A stretch of 64,000 nt of DNA from Parasalinivibrio latis. GTDB taxonomy: Bacteria; Pseudomonadota; Gammaproteobacteria; Enterobacterales; Vibrionaceae. Made by a program: the position numbers and the translations under genes. Where the stretch lies: the NCBI RefSeq assembly GCF_036825535.1, contig NZ_CP098812.1, positions 992,001-1,056,000 of the forward strand, in the 5' to 3' direction. This document shows, piece by piece, positions 8,384-16,243 of the stretch. The notes under the pieces were generated by a model. It was not told where the DNA came from. It was given only the letters and a program-made list of their open reading frames with translations, and made no database searches. Position 1 is the first letter of the stretch, and each line of letters opens with the position of its first letter.

Positions 8384-9733
8384 ATGAGCAAACCAGCATC
8401 CCCAGAATCTCCTGTTACACAGCCACCAAGTGCTTCTGCACTGGCGCTGCTGCCACTTGTGGTCTTTCTCCTGCTTTTTATCGGGGCCGGTGTTTATTAC
8501 TCGTTGCAAGGGGTCGACTACGCCTTTTACCAACTGCCAGCACCCATTGCGGTATTGCCGGCTATTGTATTGGCAGTCTTGCTGAGCAAAGAAAAAGTAA
8601 ACGGAGCGATAGCCCAGTTCCTGGATGGGGTGGGTCACCGTGACATCATTGCCATGTGCATGATTTACCTGCTGGCCGGTGCATTTGCTTCGGTTGCCAA
8701 GGCCACGGGTGGAGTAGATGCAACTGTTAACCTAGGTCTGGCCATGCTGCCGGCAAGCCTTATTCTGCCGGGGCTGTTTATTATCTCTGCCTTTATTGCA
8801 ACAGCGATGGGCACCTCGATGGGCACCATCGCTGCGGTTGCACCGGTGGCGCTCGGGATTGCGCAGGCAACCTCAATTGACACTGCCCTGATGGCCGGTG
8901 TGGTAATGAGTGGTGCCATGTTTGGGGACAATCTCTCAATTATTTCTGATACTACAATTGCTGCAACCCGCTCACAGGGCTGCCAGATGCGTGATAAATT
9001 CCGGGAGAACGTCAAGATTGCCCTCCCAGCTGCAATAGGTGCGTTGTTGATCTTTGTATTTAACAACGAAGTAACCCAGTCTCCTGTTGCTGGTGGTATT
9101 GAGTGGCTTAAAGTCCTGCCGTACATCACTATTCTTGTACTGGCTGTAGCTGGGCTGAATGTGTTTGTCGTGCTGATGCTGGGTATTGTGCTGGCGGGCG
9201 GCATCGGTTTGATTGCTGTGCCTGACTACCAGGTGGCAGGTTTGGCTAAAGATATCTATGCCGGCTTTGGCAACATGCAGGAAATTTTCCTGCTGTCAAT
9301 GATGATAGGCGGACTGGCAGAGCTTATGCGCCGTCAGGGAGGCCTGAATTGGCTGACTAACCTGATCAGTGCCACTATCACTCGTTTCAGTCGCTCACAT
9401 ACCGATGAACAGAATGGACGCGCCGCCGAACTGGGTATCGCCGGTCTGGTAAGTGCCGCTAATGCCTGTGTTGCGAACAATACGGTGGCGATTATCGTCA
9501 GCGGGAGTGTGGCGCGCGAGCTTGCTGAGCGGAATCATGTAAGCGGTCGCCGCAGCGCAAGCCTTCTGGATATTTTTTCTTGCGTTGTGCAGGGAATCCT
9601 GCCGTATGGCGCCCAAGCGTTGCTTCTGGGATCCAGCTTCGGGCTGTCACCACTGCAGGTGGTGAGCCATTCTTACTACTGTTTCCTTCTGGCTATCGCC
9701 GCGGTTATTGCTGTGTTTATTCGCCACAAATAA
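8384..9733 (+). CDS. metT: NhaC-family transporter, probable methionine carrier (MetT-type)
   Basis: Inner-membrane secondary transporter of the Na+/H+ antiporter NhaC family, 449 residues with roughly 11-12 hydrophobic spans. Family marks are the polar/glycine-rich ATAMGTSMGTIAAVAPVALG and the GAMFGDNLSIISDTTIAA segment, mirrored later by ANNTVAIIVSG and PYGAQALLLGS. By sequence alone it would be called a Na+/H+ antiporter. The perfect MetJ box array in its promoter instead fits the MetT group, NhaC-type proteins that comparative genomics assigned as methionine transporters in Shewanella, Haemophilus and Vibrio. The gene is monocistronic, with a terminator 20 bp downstream. The substrate is inferred from regulation; the transporter family itself is clear. 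Confidence 0.82.
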   Translation: MSKPASPESPVTQPPSASALALLPLVVFLLLFIGAGVYYSLQGVDYAFYQLPAPIAVLPAIVLAVLLSKEKVNGAIAQFLDGVGHRDIIAMCMIYLLAGAFASVAKATGGVDATVNLGLAMLPASLILPGLFIISAFIATAMGTSMGTIAAVAPVALGIAQATSIDTALMAGVVMSGAMFGDNLSIISDTTIAATRSQGCQMRDKFRENVKIALPAAIGALLIFVFNNEVTQSPVAGGIEWLKVLPYITILVLAVAGLNVFVVLMLGIVLAGGIGLIAVPDYQVAGLAKDIYAGFGNMQEIFLLSMMIGGLAELMRRQGGLNWLTNLISATITRFSRSHTDEQNGRAAELGIAGLVSAANACVANNTVAIIVSGSVARELAERNHVSGRRSASLLDIFSCVVQGILPYGAQALLLGSSFGLSPLQVVSHSYYCFLLAIAAVIAVFIRHK

Positions 9734-9753
9734 TCTTTGGTTAAATGTGTATG

Positions 9754-9789
9754 GGTCGTTATTACTATGTGTGATAACGGCCTTTTTTA
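9754..9789 (+). terminator. Terminator after metT-like gene
   Basis: Nine-bp stem with one G-U pair (9754-9762 with 9774-9782) followed by six T and TATTT. Confidence 0.75.
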
Positions 9790-9842
9790 TTTCCTGCGCT
9801 TATGAATAAACTGATTCACCCATGCCTAACTTTCTGTTGTTT

Positions 9843-9860
9843 AAGTGATCAGCTTTACAC
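9843..9860 (+). promoter_or_regulatory. Possible CRP site upstream of 5'-nucleotidase
   Basis: AGTGA-TCAGCT-TTACA matches 8 of 10 positions of TGTGA-N6-TCACA and lies about 130 bp before the nucleotidase start. Weak evidence. Confidence 0.3.
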
Positions 9861-9984
9861 AATTCTGAAATCCATCTGAATGTAATAAGGGATTACTTTA
9901 GACTTTGTCTTGTTTTGTACGGCAGTGGCACCTGACAACCAGTGTGCCGTCTTTTCCCCAGAACAAGAAAACAATGGTGAAATC

Positions 9985-11655
9985 ATGAAGGAACGTCTCT
10001 CACTGAAAGCGGCCATTGGAGCTGCGCTTGTAACTATGCTGGCCGGCTGTGCGCAAACGCCAGATGCACCGGTATCAACCTGGTTACCGGATACAACCTA
10101 TAAATTCACTGTTTTGCATACCAATGACCACCATGGCCGTTTCTGGCACAACAAATATGGTGAGTATGGTATGGCTGCTCGAAAAACGCTGATTGATAAC
10201 CTGAAAGCCGATATTGAAAATCAGGGTGGCAGCGTACTTCTTCTCTCTGGTGGTGATATTAATACCGGTGTGCCTGAATCCGATCTTCAGGATGCAGAGC
10301 CGGACTTTAAGGGGATGTCCCTGATTGGCTATGACGCCATGGCATTGGGTAACCACGAATTTGATAACCCTCTTGACGTACTCCGCAAGCAGCAGGAGTG
10401 GGCCAATTTCCCAATGCTGTCTGCAAACATTTATGACAAGAAAACAGGTAAGCGTATGTTCCAGCCGTATGCGATGTTCACCAAAGGTGGCCTTCGTATT
10501 GCGGTTATCGGCCTGACTACTGAAGACACAGCAAAGATCGGCAACCCGGAATATATTGGTGGGGTTGAGTTCCGTGACCCGAAAGTAGAAGCACAAAAGC
10601 TGATTCCTGAGATTGAAGCGAAGGAAAACCCGGACATTATTATTGCTTCAACCCACATGGGCCATTATGAAAATGGCAACCGTGGTGTGAATGCCCCGGG
10701 GGATGTTGCTCTGGCACGCTTCCTGGATAATGGCGAGCTGGACATGATTATCGGCGGCCACTCCCAGGAGCCGGTATGTATGGAAGGCCCGGACAAGGTC
10801 AATACCGGGTTTAAACCGGGTGATGAATGTACCCCGGATAAACAGAACGGTACTTGGATCATGCAGGCTCACGAGTGGGGCAAATATGTCGGCCGTGCGG
10901 ATTTTGAATTCCGCAATGGTGAACTGAACCTTGTCAGCTACGATCTCATTCCGGTTAACCTGAAAAAGAAAATTAAGGTTAATGGTGAGAAAAAACGTGT
11001 CTTTATTGAAGAAGAGATCCCTCAGAATCAGGCGATGGTTGATTTCCTGACACCGTACCAGGAAAAAGGACAGGATCAGCTGAACGTTAAGATTGCTGAA
11101 ACCAATGGCAAGTTGGAAGGTGACCGCAGTGTGGTCCGTTTCCAGCAGACCAACCTTGGCCACCTGATTGCCGAAGCACAGCGTGAGCGTGCCAAAGCCG
11201 ATTTTGGTGTGATGAACTCCGGTGGTGTGCGTGACTCCATTGAAGGTGGTGACGTTACCTATAAAGATGTTCTGAAAGTCCAACCATTTGGTAATGCCGT
11301 TACCTACACTGACATGAAAGGCTCAGAGGTGCAGGATTACCTGAATGTGGTTGCCACCAAGCCTGTTGATACCGGTGCATACGCGCAGTTCTCCAACATT
11401 TCAATGACAGTCGCTGATGGCAAGGTTAGCAATGTGAAGGTAGGCGGCAAGGCGCTGGACCTGAACAAGGTTTACCGCTTCACCGTACCAAGCTTCAATG
11501 CGGCAGGCGGTGACGGTTACCCTAAACTGACAGATCATTCAGGGTATGTGAATACGGGCTTTGTAGATGCGGAAGTGTTGAAAGACTTCCTTGAAAAGAA
11601 CAGCCCAATTGATGTATCTGCCTTCGAACCGAAAGGTGAGATGGTCTATAAATAA
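9985..11655 (+). CDS. nutA: 5'-nucleotidase / UDP-sugar hydrolase lipoprotein (UshA/NutA family)
   Basis: Periplasm-facing enzyme that hydrolyses extracellular 5'-nucleotides, and often UDP-sugars, to recover nucleosides and phosphate. The chosen ATG (9985) starts a lipoprotein signal peptide with lipobox LAGC, unlike the soluble E. coli UshA and like the membrane-anchored Vibrio enzyme. The N-terminal metallophosphoesterase domain shows HTNDHHG, LLLSGGDINTG, ALGNHEFD and the HSQE region; the C-terminal nucleotidase domain has NSGGVRDSIEGGDVTY and the substrate-stacking FNAAGGDGYP. Length after the chosen start is 556 residues, normal for the family. It is single-gene, with a strong terminator downstream and a weak CRP-like site upstream. 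Substrate range beyond nucleotides is unknown. Confidence 0.92.
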   Translation: MKERLSLKAAIGAALVTMLAGCAQTPDAPVSTWLPDTTYKFTVLHTNDHHGRFWHNKYGEYGMAARKTLIDNLKADIENQGGSVLLLSGGDINTGVPESDLQDAEPDFKGMSLIGYDAMALGNHEFDNPLDVLRKQQEWANFPMLSANIYDKKTGKRMFQPYAMFTKGGLRIAVIGLTTEDTAKIGNPEYIGGVEFRDPKVEAQKLIPEIEAKENPDIIIASTHMGHYENGNRGVNAPGDVALARFLDNGELDMIIGGHSQEPVCMEGPDKVNTGFKPGDECTPDKQNGTWIMQAHEWGKYVGRADFEFRNGELNLVSYDLIPVNLKKKIKVNGEKKRVFIEEEIPQNQAMVDFLTPYQEKGQDQLNVKIAETNGKLEGDRSVVRFQQTNLGHLIAEAQRERAKADFGVMNSGGVRDSIEGGDVTYKDVLKVQPFGNAVTYTDMKGSEVQDYLNVVATKPVDTGAYAQFSNISMTVADGKVSNVKVGGKALDLNKVYRFTVPSFNAAGGDGYPKLTDHSGYVNTGFVDAEVLKDFLEKNSPIDVSAFEPKGEMVYK

Positions 11656-11676
11656 GCTTACTTGTCACAGGATTGA

Positions 11677-11706
11677 AATGGCGCTCAACAGAGCGCCATT
11701 TTTTGT
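11677..11706 (+). terminator. Terminator after 5'-nucleotidase gene
   Basis: Perfect 10-bp stem (11677-11686 with 11691-11700), AACA loop, then TTTTGTTTG. Confidence 0.88.
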
Positions 11707-11762
11707 TTGTCTCTCACTATTCCCAGCGTGATAATCACAAAAAATCCTCCAAGAATAATGAT

Positions 11763-12395
11763 ATGGAAATCTACGCTAATGTAGCGTTTCACGTGTTGGT
11801 GATCTGGACGCTGGCAGCGGTTACTCCCGGTGCTAATGTCTTGCTCACGATGAATACAGCCCTGACTTCGACACGTCGCCTTGCTGCATGGTCTGCAATG
11901 GGTGTCGCGACGGCTGTTTTACTGTGGGGGTTTCTTGGTGCGACCGGATTGCTGGTGGTACTAAATACCTTCCCCTGGCTGTTTACCGCAATGAAAATCC
12001 TTGGAGGAAGCTACCTGATTTACCTTGGAACCAGCCGCGTATGGGCTCTTAGGAAAAAGAGGGTCCAGCAAGAAACGTTTGTACTATGTCACCAGGTTTC
12101 ATTGCAACGCCGGGGTATTTTCTTTCGAGCATTCATAACCAGTGTCCTCAATCCTAAAACCGGGCTTTTCGTCATTTCTCTTTTTTCTGTGTCCATGCCG
12201 GCCACGATGACCTGGACCATGACGCTGATGACGATGGCAATAATGGGAAGTGTAACGCTTGTATGGCACCTGGTGCTTGCAGCCGTTTTTTCCACAGATA
12301 AAGCCCAGCGTGGATACCATCGTGCGTCCAGGGTTATTGATGCACTGACCGGTGGCCTCTTTACCCTGTTGGGTATTCGGGTAATTTCCGGATGA
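11763..12395 (+). CDS. LysE/RhtB-family amino-acid exporter
   Basis: Inner-membrane exporter of the LysE superfamily, 210 residues with about six spans. The N-terminal signature TPGANVLLTMNTAL (family pattern: PGP..L) and FITSVLNPKTGLFVISLF (family: NPK..LFF) are present. ATG 11763 is chosen; the longer frame from 11673 would begin inside the preceding terminator. The middle loop (VWALRKKRVQQETFVLC) is longer and more basic than usual. Likely cargo is an amino acid or derivative such as threonine or homoserine, but it cannot be told from sequence. It is followed at 76 bp by ybaK and then a second LysE paralogue, so the three genes may be co-transcribed. Confidence 0.85.
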   Translation: MEIYANVAFHVLVIWTLAAVTPGANVLLTMNTALTSTRRLAAWSAMGVATAVLLWGFLGATGLLVVLNTFPWLFTAMKILGGSYLIYLGTSRVWALRKKRVQQETFVLCHQVSLQRRGIFFRAFITSVLNPKTGLFVISLFSVSMPATMTWTMTLMTMAIMGSVTLVWHLVLAAVFSTDKAQRGYHRASRVIDALTGGLFTLLGIRVISG

Positions 12396-12471
12396 TGTGT
12401 CCAGCCTCTTGGGGTATTGGGACAGATTGATGTACCCTACAAAATTCGTATTCATTCAGTAAAAGTGCGCT

Positions 12472-12951
12472 ATGACCCCTGCAATCAGACTTGCGAAAAA
12501 ACACCGTATTCCCTTTAACGTTCACCAGTACCACCATGACCCTGCGAATCAAAACTACGGTCAGGAAGCGGTTGAAGCAATGGGGCAGGATCCGGCAAGA
12601 GTGTTCAAGACACTGCTGTTCTCCCTGAATGGTGATCCAAAGAAACTGGCTGTTGCCGTTGTACCTGTTGACAGCATGCTTGATTTGAAAGCTGCCGCAA
12701 AAGCTGCTGGGGGTAAAAAGGCTGATATGGCTGACCCGGCGCTTGCAGAAAAAGTAACCGGTTACATTGTCGGCGGCATCAGCCCCTTGGGGCAGAAGAA
12801 ACGCTTGCCTACATTCATTGATGAAAGTGCCCAGGCGTTTGAAACCATGTTTGTGAGTGCCGGACGTCGTGGGCTTGAGGTTGAACTGGCGCCTAGTGAT
12901 CTGGCCGGTCTTACCCAGGGTAAATTCGCCCCGATAGCAAAACACGACTAG
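12472..12951 (+). CDS. ybaK: Cys-tRNA(Pro)/Cys-tRNA(Cys) deacylase
   Basis: Trans-editing enzyme that clears cysteine mischarged onto tRNA-Pro by prolyl-tRNA synthetase. At 159 residues it has the usual YbaK/EbsC size. Visible family features are the early RIPFNVHQYHHD strand, GQEAVEAMGQDPARVFKTLLF, the conserved lysine in VFKTL, and VGGISPLGQKKRLPTFID, the GxxSPxG segment that lines the editing pocket, ending in GRRGLEVELAP. It is sandwiched between two LysE-type exporters, 13 bp before the second. It also lies about 2 kb from the seven-gene tRNA-Pro array, which is an apt but probably accidental neighbourhood. Confidence 0.93.
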   Translation: MTPAIRLAKKHRIPFNVHQYHHDPANQNYGQEAVEAMGQDPARVFKTLLFSLNGDPKKLAVAVVPVDSMLDLKAAAKAAGGKKADMADPALAEKVTGYIVGGISPLGQKKRLPTFIDESAQAFETMFVSAGRRGLEVELAPSDLAGLTQGKFAPIAKHD

Positions 12952-12964
12952 CAGGAGTTTTTTC

Positions 12965-13579
12965 ATGACTGTGACAACATGGATGTCACTCATTGCGATT
13001 TGTATTCTTGGTGCTATGTCCCCGGGGCCCAGTCTGGTTGTGGTTGCCCGACACACTCTGAGTGGGGGCCGTCTGCATGGGATTGTGACCTGTTGGTCAC
13101 ATGCGGTGGGAATTGGGATTTATGCCTTACTGACTATCATGGGGCTTGCAGTCTTGATTCAACAGTCCCCGACTGTTTTTAAGGTACTGACGTTTGGTGG
13201 TGCATTCTATCTTGCTTATATGGGGTACAAATCGCTTACGTCTAAAGGTGGGGTTGCCAGCCGTCTTGAAGGAGGGAAAGCGGTGACCCTTTGGCAGGCC
13301 GCCAGAGATGGTTTTGCGATATCTATCCTCAATCCCAAGATCGCCCTTTTCTTTATCGCATTGTTCAGTCAGTTCGTCGTAGAAGGTAGCTCCTATACCG
13401 ATAAAGCTATCATTGCTGTTACCCCTTTCCTAATTGATGGCCTCTGGTACACGATAGTCGCATTTTTGCTTTCCACCCCAGGGCTTCTTGAGCGATTGAG
13501 GCGTAAAGCGGTGGTTGTGGACCGACTTTGCGGCGTTATGCTTATTGGCCTTGCTGCTCGCGTAGTCGTGACGTTATAA
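12965..13579 (+). CDS. LysE/RhtB-family amino-acid exporter
   Basis: Second LysE-superfamily exporter of the cluster, 204 residues and about six spans. SPGPSLVVVARHTLSGGRLHG is the canonical N-terminal PGP motif region, and AISILNPKIALFFIALFSQF the mid-protein NPK motif. It is a better match to family consensus than the exporter upstream of ybaK. The start ATG at 12965 has GGAGTTTTTTC before it and lies 13 bp after ybaK, which suggests translation from a shared message. A bidirectional terminator follows. Cargo unknown. Confidence 0.88.
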   Translation: MTVTTWMSLIAICILGAMSPGPSLVVVARHTLSGGRLHGIVTCWSHAVGIGIYALLTIMGLAVLIQQSPTVFKVLTFGGAFYLAYMGYKSLTSKGGVASRLEGGKAVTLWQAARDGFAISILNPKIALFFIALFSQFVVEGSSYTDKAIIAVTPFLIDGLWYTIVAFLLSTPGLLERLRRKAVVVDRLCGVMLIGLAARVVVTL

Positions 13580-13584
13580 GCCAA

Positions 13585-13615
13585 AAGAAAAAACCGGCGC
13601 TGTGCCGGTTTTTCT
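13585..13615. terminator. Bidirectional terminator between lysE-type gene and smrA
   Basis: Stem 13591-13598 with 13604-13611, 5-nt loop, A-run on the left and T-run on the right. It separates convergent genes. Confidence 0.85.
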
Positions 13616-13621
13616 CTGTGG

Positions 13622-14206
13622 TTATGCCCGTCTGGCCAGATGACGCTCACGGTTTTCGAGTTTTTTCTCTGCGCTCTTTTTCAGCATCACATAAACCGCG
13701 CCGGTGCCGCCGTGTTGCCTCAGAGCTGAATGAAACCCCAGAACGTCGCTGATTTGCTTAAGCCACTGGCAAACGTAACTCTTCATTAATGCCTGTGGAT
13801 TAGATCGTTCACCTTTGCCGTGGACGATAATGACAGTGCGAATGTCCATACGCTGGCACTGACGGAGGAAGTTAAGCACTTCTTCACGGGCTTGTTTCAA
13901 AGTCATTTTATGCAGATCAAGGCGAGCCTGGATATCGTATTTACCAAGGCGAAGTTTGCGATGGACGCCATCCTGAACCCCGGCTCGTTTGAAATCGATA
14001 ATATCGTCAGGTTTTACCATCTCTGCATAATCTAATGACAAATATTCAGGGCTGCTTTCAGCGATGCTTTGCGCGGCAATCTGGCGGGCAAGCTGGGCAT
14101 CTGTCGGAGCAGGGGCAGAATTTGGTTTGTTTATTTTGTCCTGAGATATGGGTTTTACATCGGACATCATATCGCGGAAAAGAGAGAGGTCATCTGAATC
14201 GTTCAT
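13622..14206 (-). CDS. smrA: Smr-domain DNA endonuclease SmrA
   Basis: Small MutS-related (Smr) domain protein, 194 residues from the ATG at 14206, which begins MNDSDDLSLFRDMM as in E. coli SmrA (YdaL). The N-terminal half is polar and probably disordered (~1-85). The C-terminal Smr domain shows the invariant LDLHKMT (DLHG-like), the IIVHGKGER core and the HGGTGAVYVML end. Smr domains nick or bind branched and RNA/DNA substrates; the physiological role of SmrA is not settled. It stands alone, convergent with the lysE-type gene. The longer frame up to 14254 lacks a better ribosome site. Confidence 0.9.
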   Translation of the reverse strand: MNDSDDLSLFRDMMSDVKPISQDKINKPNSAPAPTDAQLARQIAAQSIAESSPEYLSLDYAEMVKPDDIIDFKRAGVQDGVHRKLRLGKYDIQARLDLHKMTLKQAREEVLNFLRQCQRMDIRTVIIVHGKGERSNPQALMKSYVCQWLKQISDVLGFHSALRQHGGTGAVYVMLKKSAEKKLENRERHLARRA

Positions 14207-14335
14207 AGCTGTACGCCGAAGAATGAAAACATCTACGGGTAGTATAAATGACAAAACGCAGAAAAAAGAAATCCAGAACCAACAGTCGTGACCCTGCTAT
14301 TGGTTCTGGTAAGCAAACATTTTGCTTTAAGGGCT

Positions 14336-14476
14336 CTAGTGAGGAGTCGTGGAGGTCGTGACCTTGTAAACAAAGTAACCAGCGAAGAATAGCATCAGGC
14401 CCAACGCTCCAAAGATAACGATCATGGACGACAGTCCAACAGCGTTACCGAAGAGTAGATCCATCCAGAAATCCAT
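14336..14476 (-). CDS. DUF3149 small membrane protein
   Basis: A 46-residue ORF beginning MDFWMDLLFGNAVGLSS, preceded by CAGGAG eight bases before the ATG. It has one strongly hydrophobic helix (~15-37) and a short polar Thr-rich tail. The N-terminal DLLFGNAVGLSSM motif and the size match DUF3149, a family of tiny membrane proteins of unknown function in marine gammaproteobacteria. It is too short for most ORF callers. No operon partner; smrA lies 130 bp downstream on the same strand. Confidence 0.8.
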   Translation of the reverse strand: MDFWMDLLFGNAVGLSSMIVIFGALGLMLFFAGYFVYKVTTSTTPH

Positions 14477-14754
14477 CGTTGTTTCTCCTGTTTGTCTGCT
14501 GGTGTTGACTAAACAATAAACAGGTTAATGGCTAGTTATACTGATCTGGATCAATGGTGAATGGGATGTATTAATTTGTCAGTTAAACATGTGGCTTTTC
14601 TCTCATTGCCTGAGATTATGGTGAGAGTTTGACCGAATGGAAATCTATCGTCGGGAAATTTGTATTTAGGGCTTGAGTCTTCGCGGTGCATGAGTATTAT
14701 TAGCCACCTCGATTCCGGTGCTTAAAGATAAGCTGGCGGAATTAGATGCTGACT

Positions 14755-14779
14755 AAACATCACTGTGATGTTTGTCACA
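14755..14779 (+). promoter_or_regulatory. Perfect CRP half-site pair inside an overlapping palindrome
   Basis: TGTGA-TGTTTG-TCACA (14764-14779) has both CRP half-sites perfect. It overlaps a 9+1+9 perfect palindrome at 14755-14773 (AAACATCAC-T-GTGATGTTT). The site ends six bases before the first tRNA-like sequence, so it would sit on top of any tRNA promoter here. The next gene on the other side is 280 bp away. Confidence 0.5.
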
Positions 14780-14785
14780 AAAGAC

Positions 14786-14885
14786 TCGGTGAATAGCACA
14801 GTTTAGCAGCGCATCTCCGGCTTTTGGAATCAGCGGACCAGAGGGCGACCCTCTAAAACCTGAGCATCTAAAGCAAAACAAATCT
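14786..14885 (+). pseudogene. Chimeric pseudo-tRNA-Pro (copy A)
   Basis: The first ~30 bases match the 5' half of the neighbouring tRNA-Pro genes, with substitutions in the D arm (CACAGTTTAGCAG for CGCAGTTTGGTAG). The anticodon arm is replaced by foreign sequence starting CTCCGGCTTTTGG. A short match (GGACCAGAGGG) then leads into a hairpin (AGAGGG-CGA-CCCTCT) instead of the T arm, and no CCA end follows. It cannot fold as a tRNA. The same chimera recurs at 15398. Confidence 0.75.
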
Positions 14886-14962
<77 letters not shown>

Positions 14963-15013
14963 AATTCCGGCACACAGCCGCCGCTGAGCAATCAGGAAGT
15001 GTTGTAACAATCT

Positions 15014-15090
<77 letters not shown>

Positions 15091-15141
15091 AATTCCGGCA
15101 AACAGCCGCCGCTGAGCAATCAGGAAGTGTTGTAACAATCT

Positions 15142-15218
<77 letters not shown>

Positions 15219-15269
15219 AATTCCGGCAAACAGCCGCCGCTGAGCAATCAGGAAGTGTTGTAACAATCT

Positions 15270-15346
<77 letters not shown>

Positions 15347-15397
15347 AATTCCGGCAAACAGCCGCCGCTGAGCAATCAGGAAGTGTTGTAGCAATCT

Positions 15398-15495
15398 CGG
15401 TGAATAGCGCAGTTTGGTAGCGCATCTCCGGCTTTTGGAATCAGCGGACCAGAGGGCGACCCTCTGAACCTGAGCATCTAAAGCAAAACAAATCT
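15398..15495 (+). pseudogene. Chimeric pseudo-tRNA-Pro (copy B)
   Basis: Same chimera as at 14786: a tRNA-Pro 5' half, here without the D-arm changes, fused to the CTCCGGCTTTTGG... segment with the AGAGGG-CGA-CCCTCT hairpin and the tail GAGCATCTAAAGC. It differs from copy A at a few bases of the tRNA part and by a short indel after the hairpin. Confidence 0.75.
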
Positions 15496-15572
<77 letters not shown>

Positions 15573-15660
15573 AATTACAAAAGTGACGAGTAATAGAGAA
15601 GCGAGTTGCGAGACAGAGCCGTTTCTCACCACTGAATACTCGTTGCTCACAGCTTACAAT

Positions 15661-15737
<77 letters not shown>

Positions 15738-15825
15738 AATTACAAAAGTGACGAGTAATAGAGAAGCGAGTTGCGAGACAGAGCCGTTTCTCACCACTGA
15801 ATACTCGTTGCTCACAGCTTACAAT

Positions 15826-15902
<77 letters not shown>

Positions 15903-15936
15903 ATTTAAAACCGGTGGTTGCGTGTGAACACGCAAT

Positions 15937-15984
15937 GGGTCGGGTGCGGAAGGCCGCCCCGTACGAATCCCTCTTCACCGACCA
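15937..15984 (+). pseudogene. 3' remnant of a tRNA-Pro
   Basis: GGGTCGGG and then CGAATCCCTC-TTCACCGACCA reproduce the T arm, acceptor 3' strand and CCA of the tRNA-Pro genes. The 5' half is absent and the T arm is interrupted by GC-rich filler. A short hairpin (TTGCGTG/CACGCAA) precedes it. Confidence 0.7.
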
Positions 15985-15992
15985 AATTTTCA

Positions 15993-16014
15993 AGACCCCG
16001 CTATGCGGGGTTTT
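15993..16014 (+). terminator. Terminator of the tRNA-Pro array
   Basis: Stem 15995-16001 with 16005-16011 (ACCCCGC/GCGGGGT), TAT loop, then TTTTG. It closes the tRNA transcription unit. Confidence 0.8.
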
Positions 16015-16166
16015 GTGCTATCTGCCCCTTTTTTCTCCTTTCACGTGTTCAAATATCAATCAAATGTGAAAAGTTATCTTCCATTTATAGTTAATGGTTC
16101 TTTTTAATCATTAATATAGATTGGTTTTTTCTGTAAAACGATTAAATTGCAGTATTTCACTATTGA

Positions 16167-16182
16167 TGTGACATCGATCAAG
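16167..16182 (+). promoter_or_regulatory. Possible CRP site upstream of the peptide transporter
   Basis: TGTGA-CATCGA-TCAAG has a perfect left half and a 3/5 right half. A TAATCT hexamer at 16203-16208 lies at the spacing expected for a class II CRP promoter. Suggestive only. Confidence 0.35.
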
Positions 16183-16243
16183 TCGTATAACACTAACTGC
16201 AATAATCTGTAAGCCAACACAACATCCACCGGGTAAATATATA

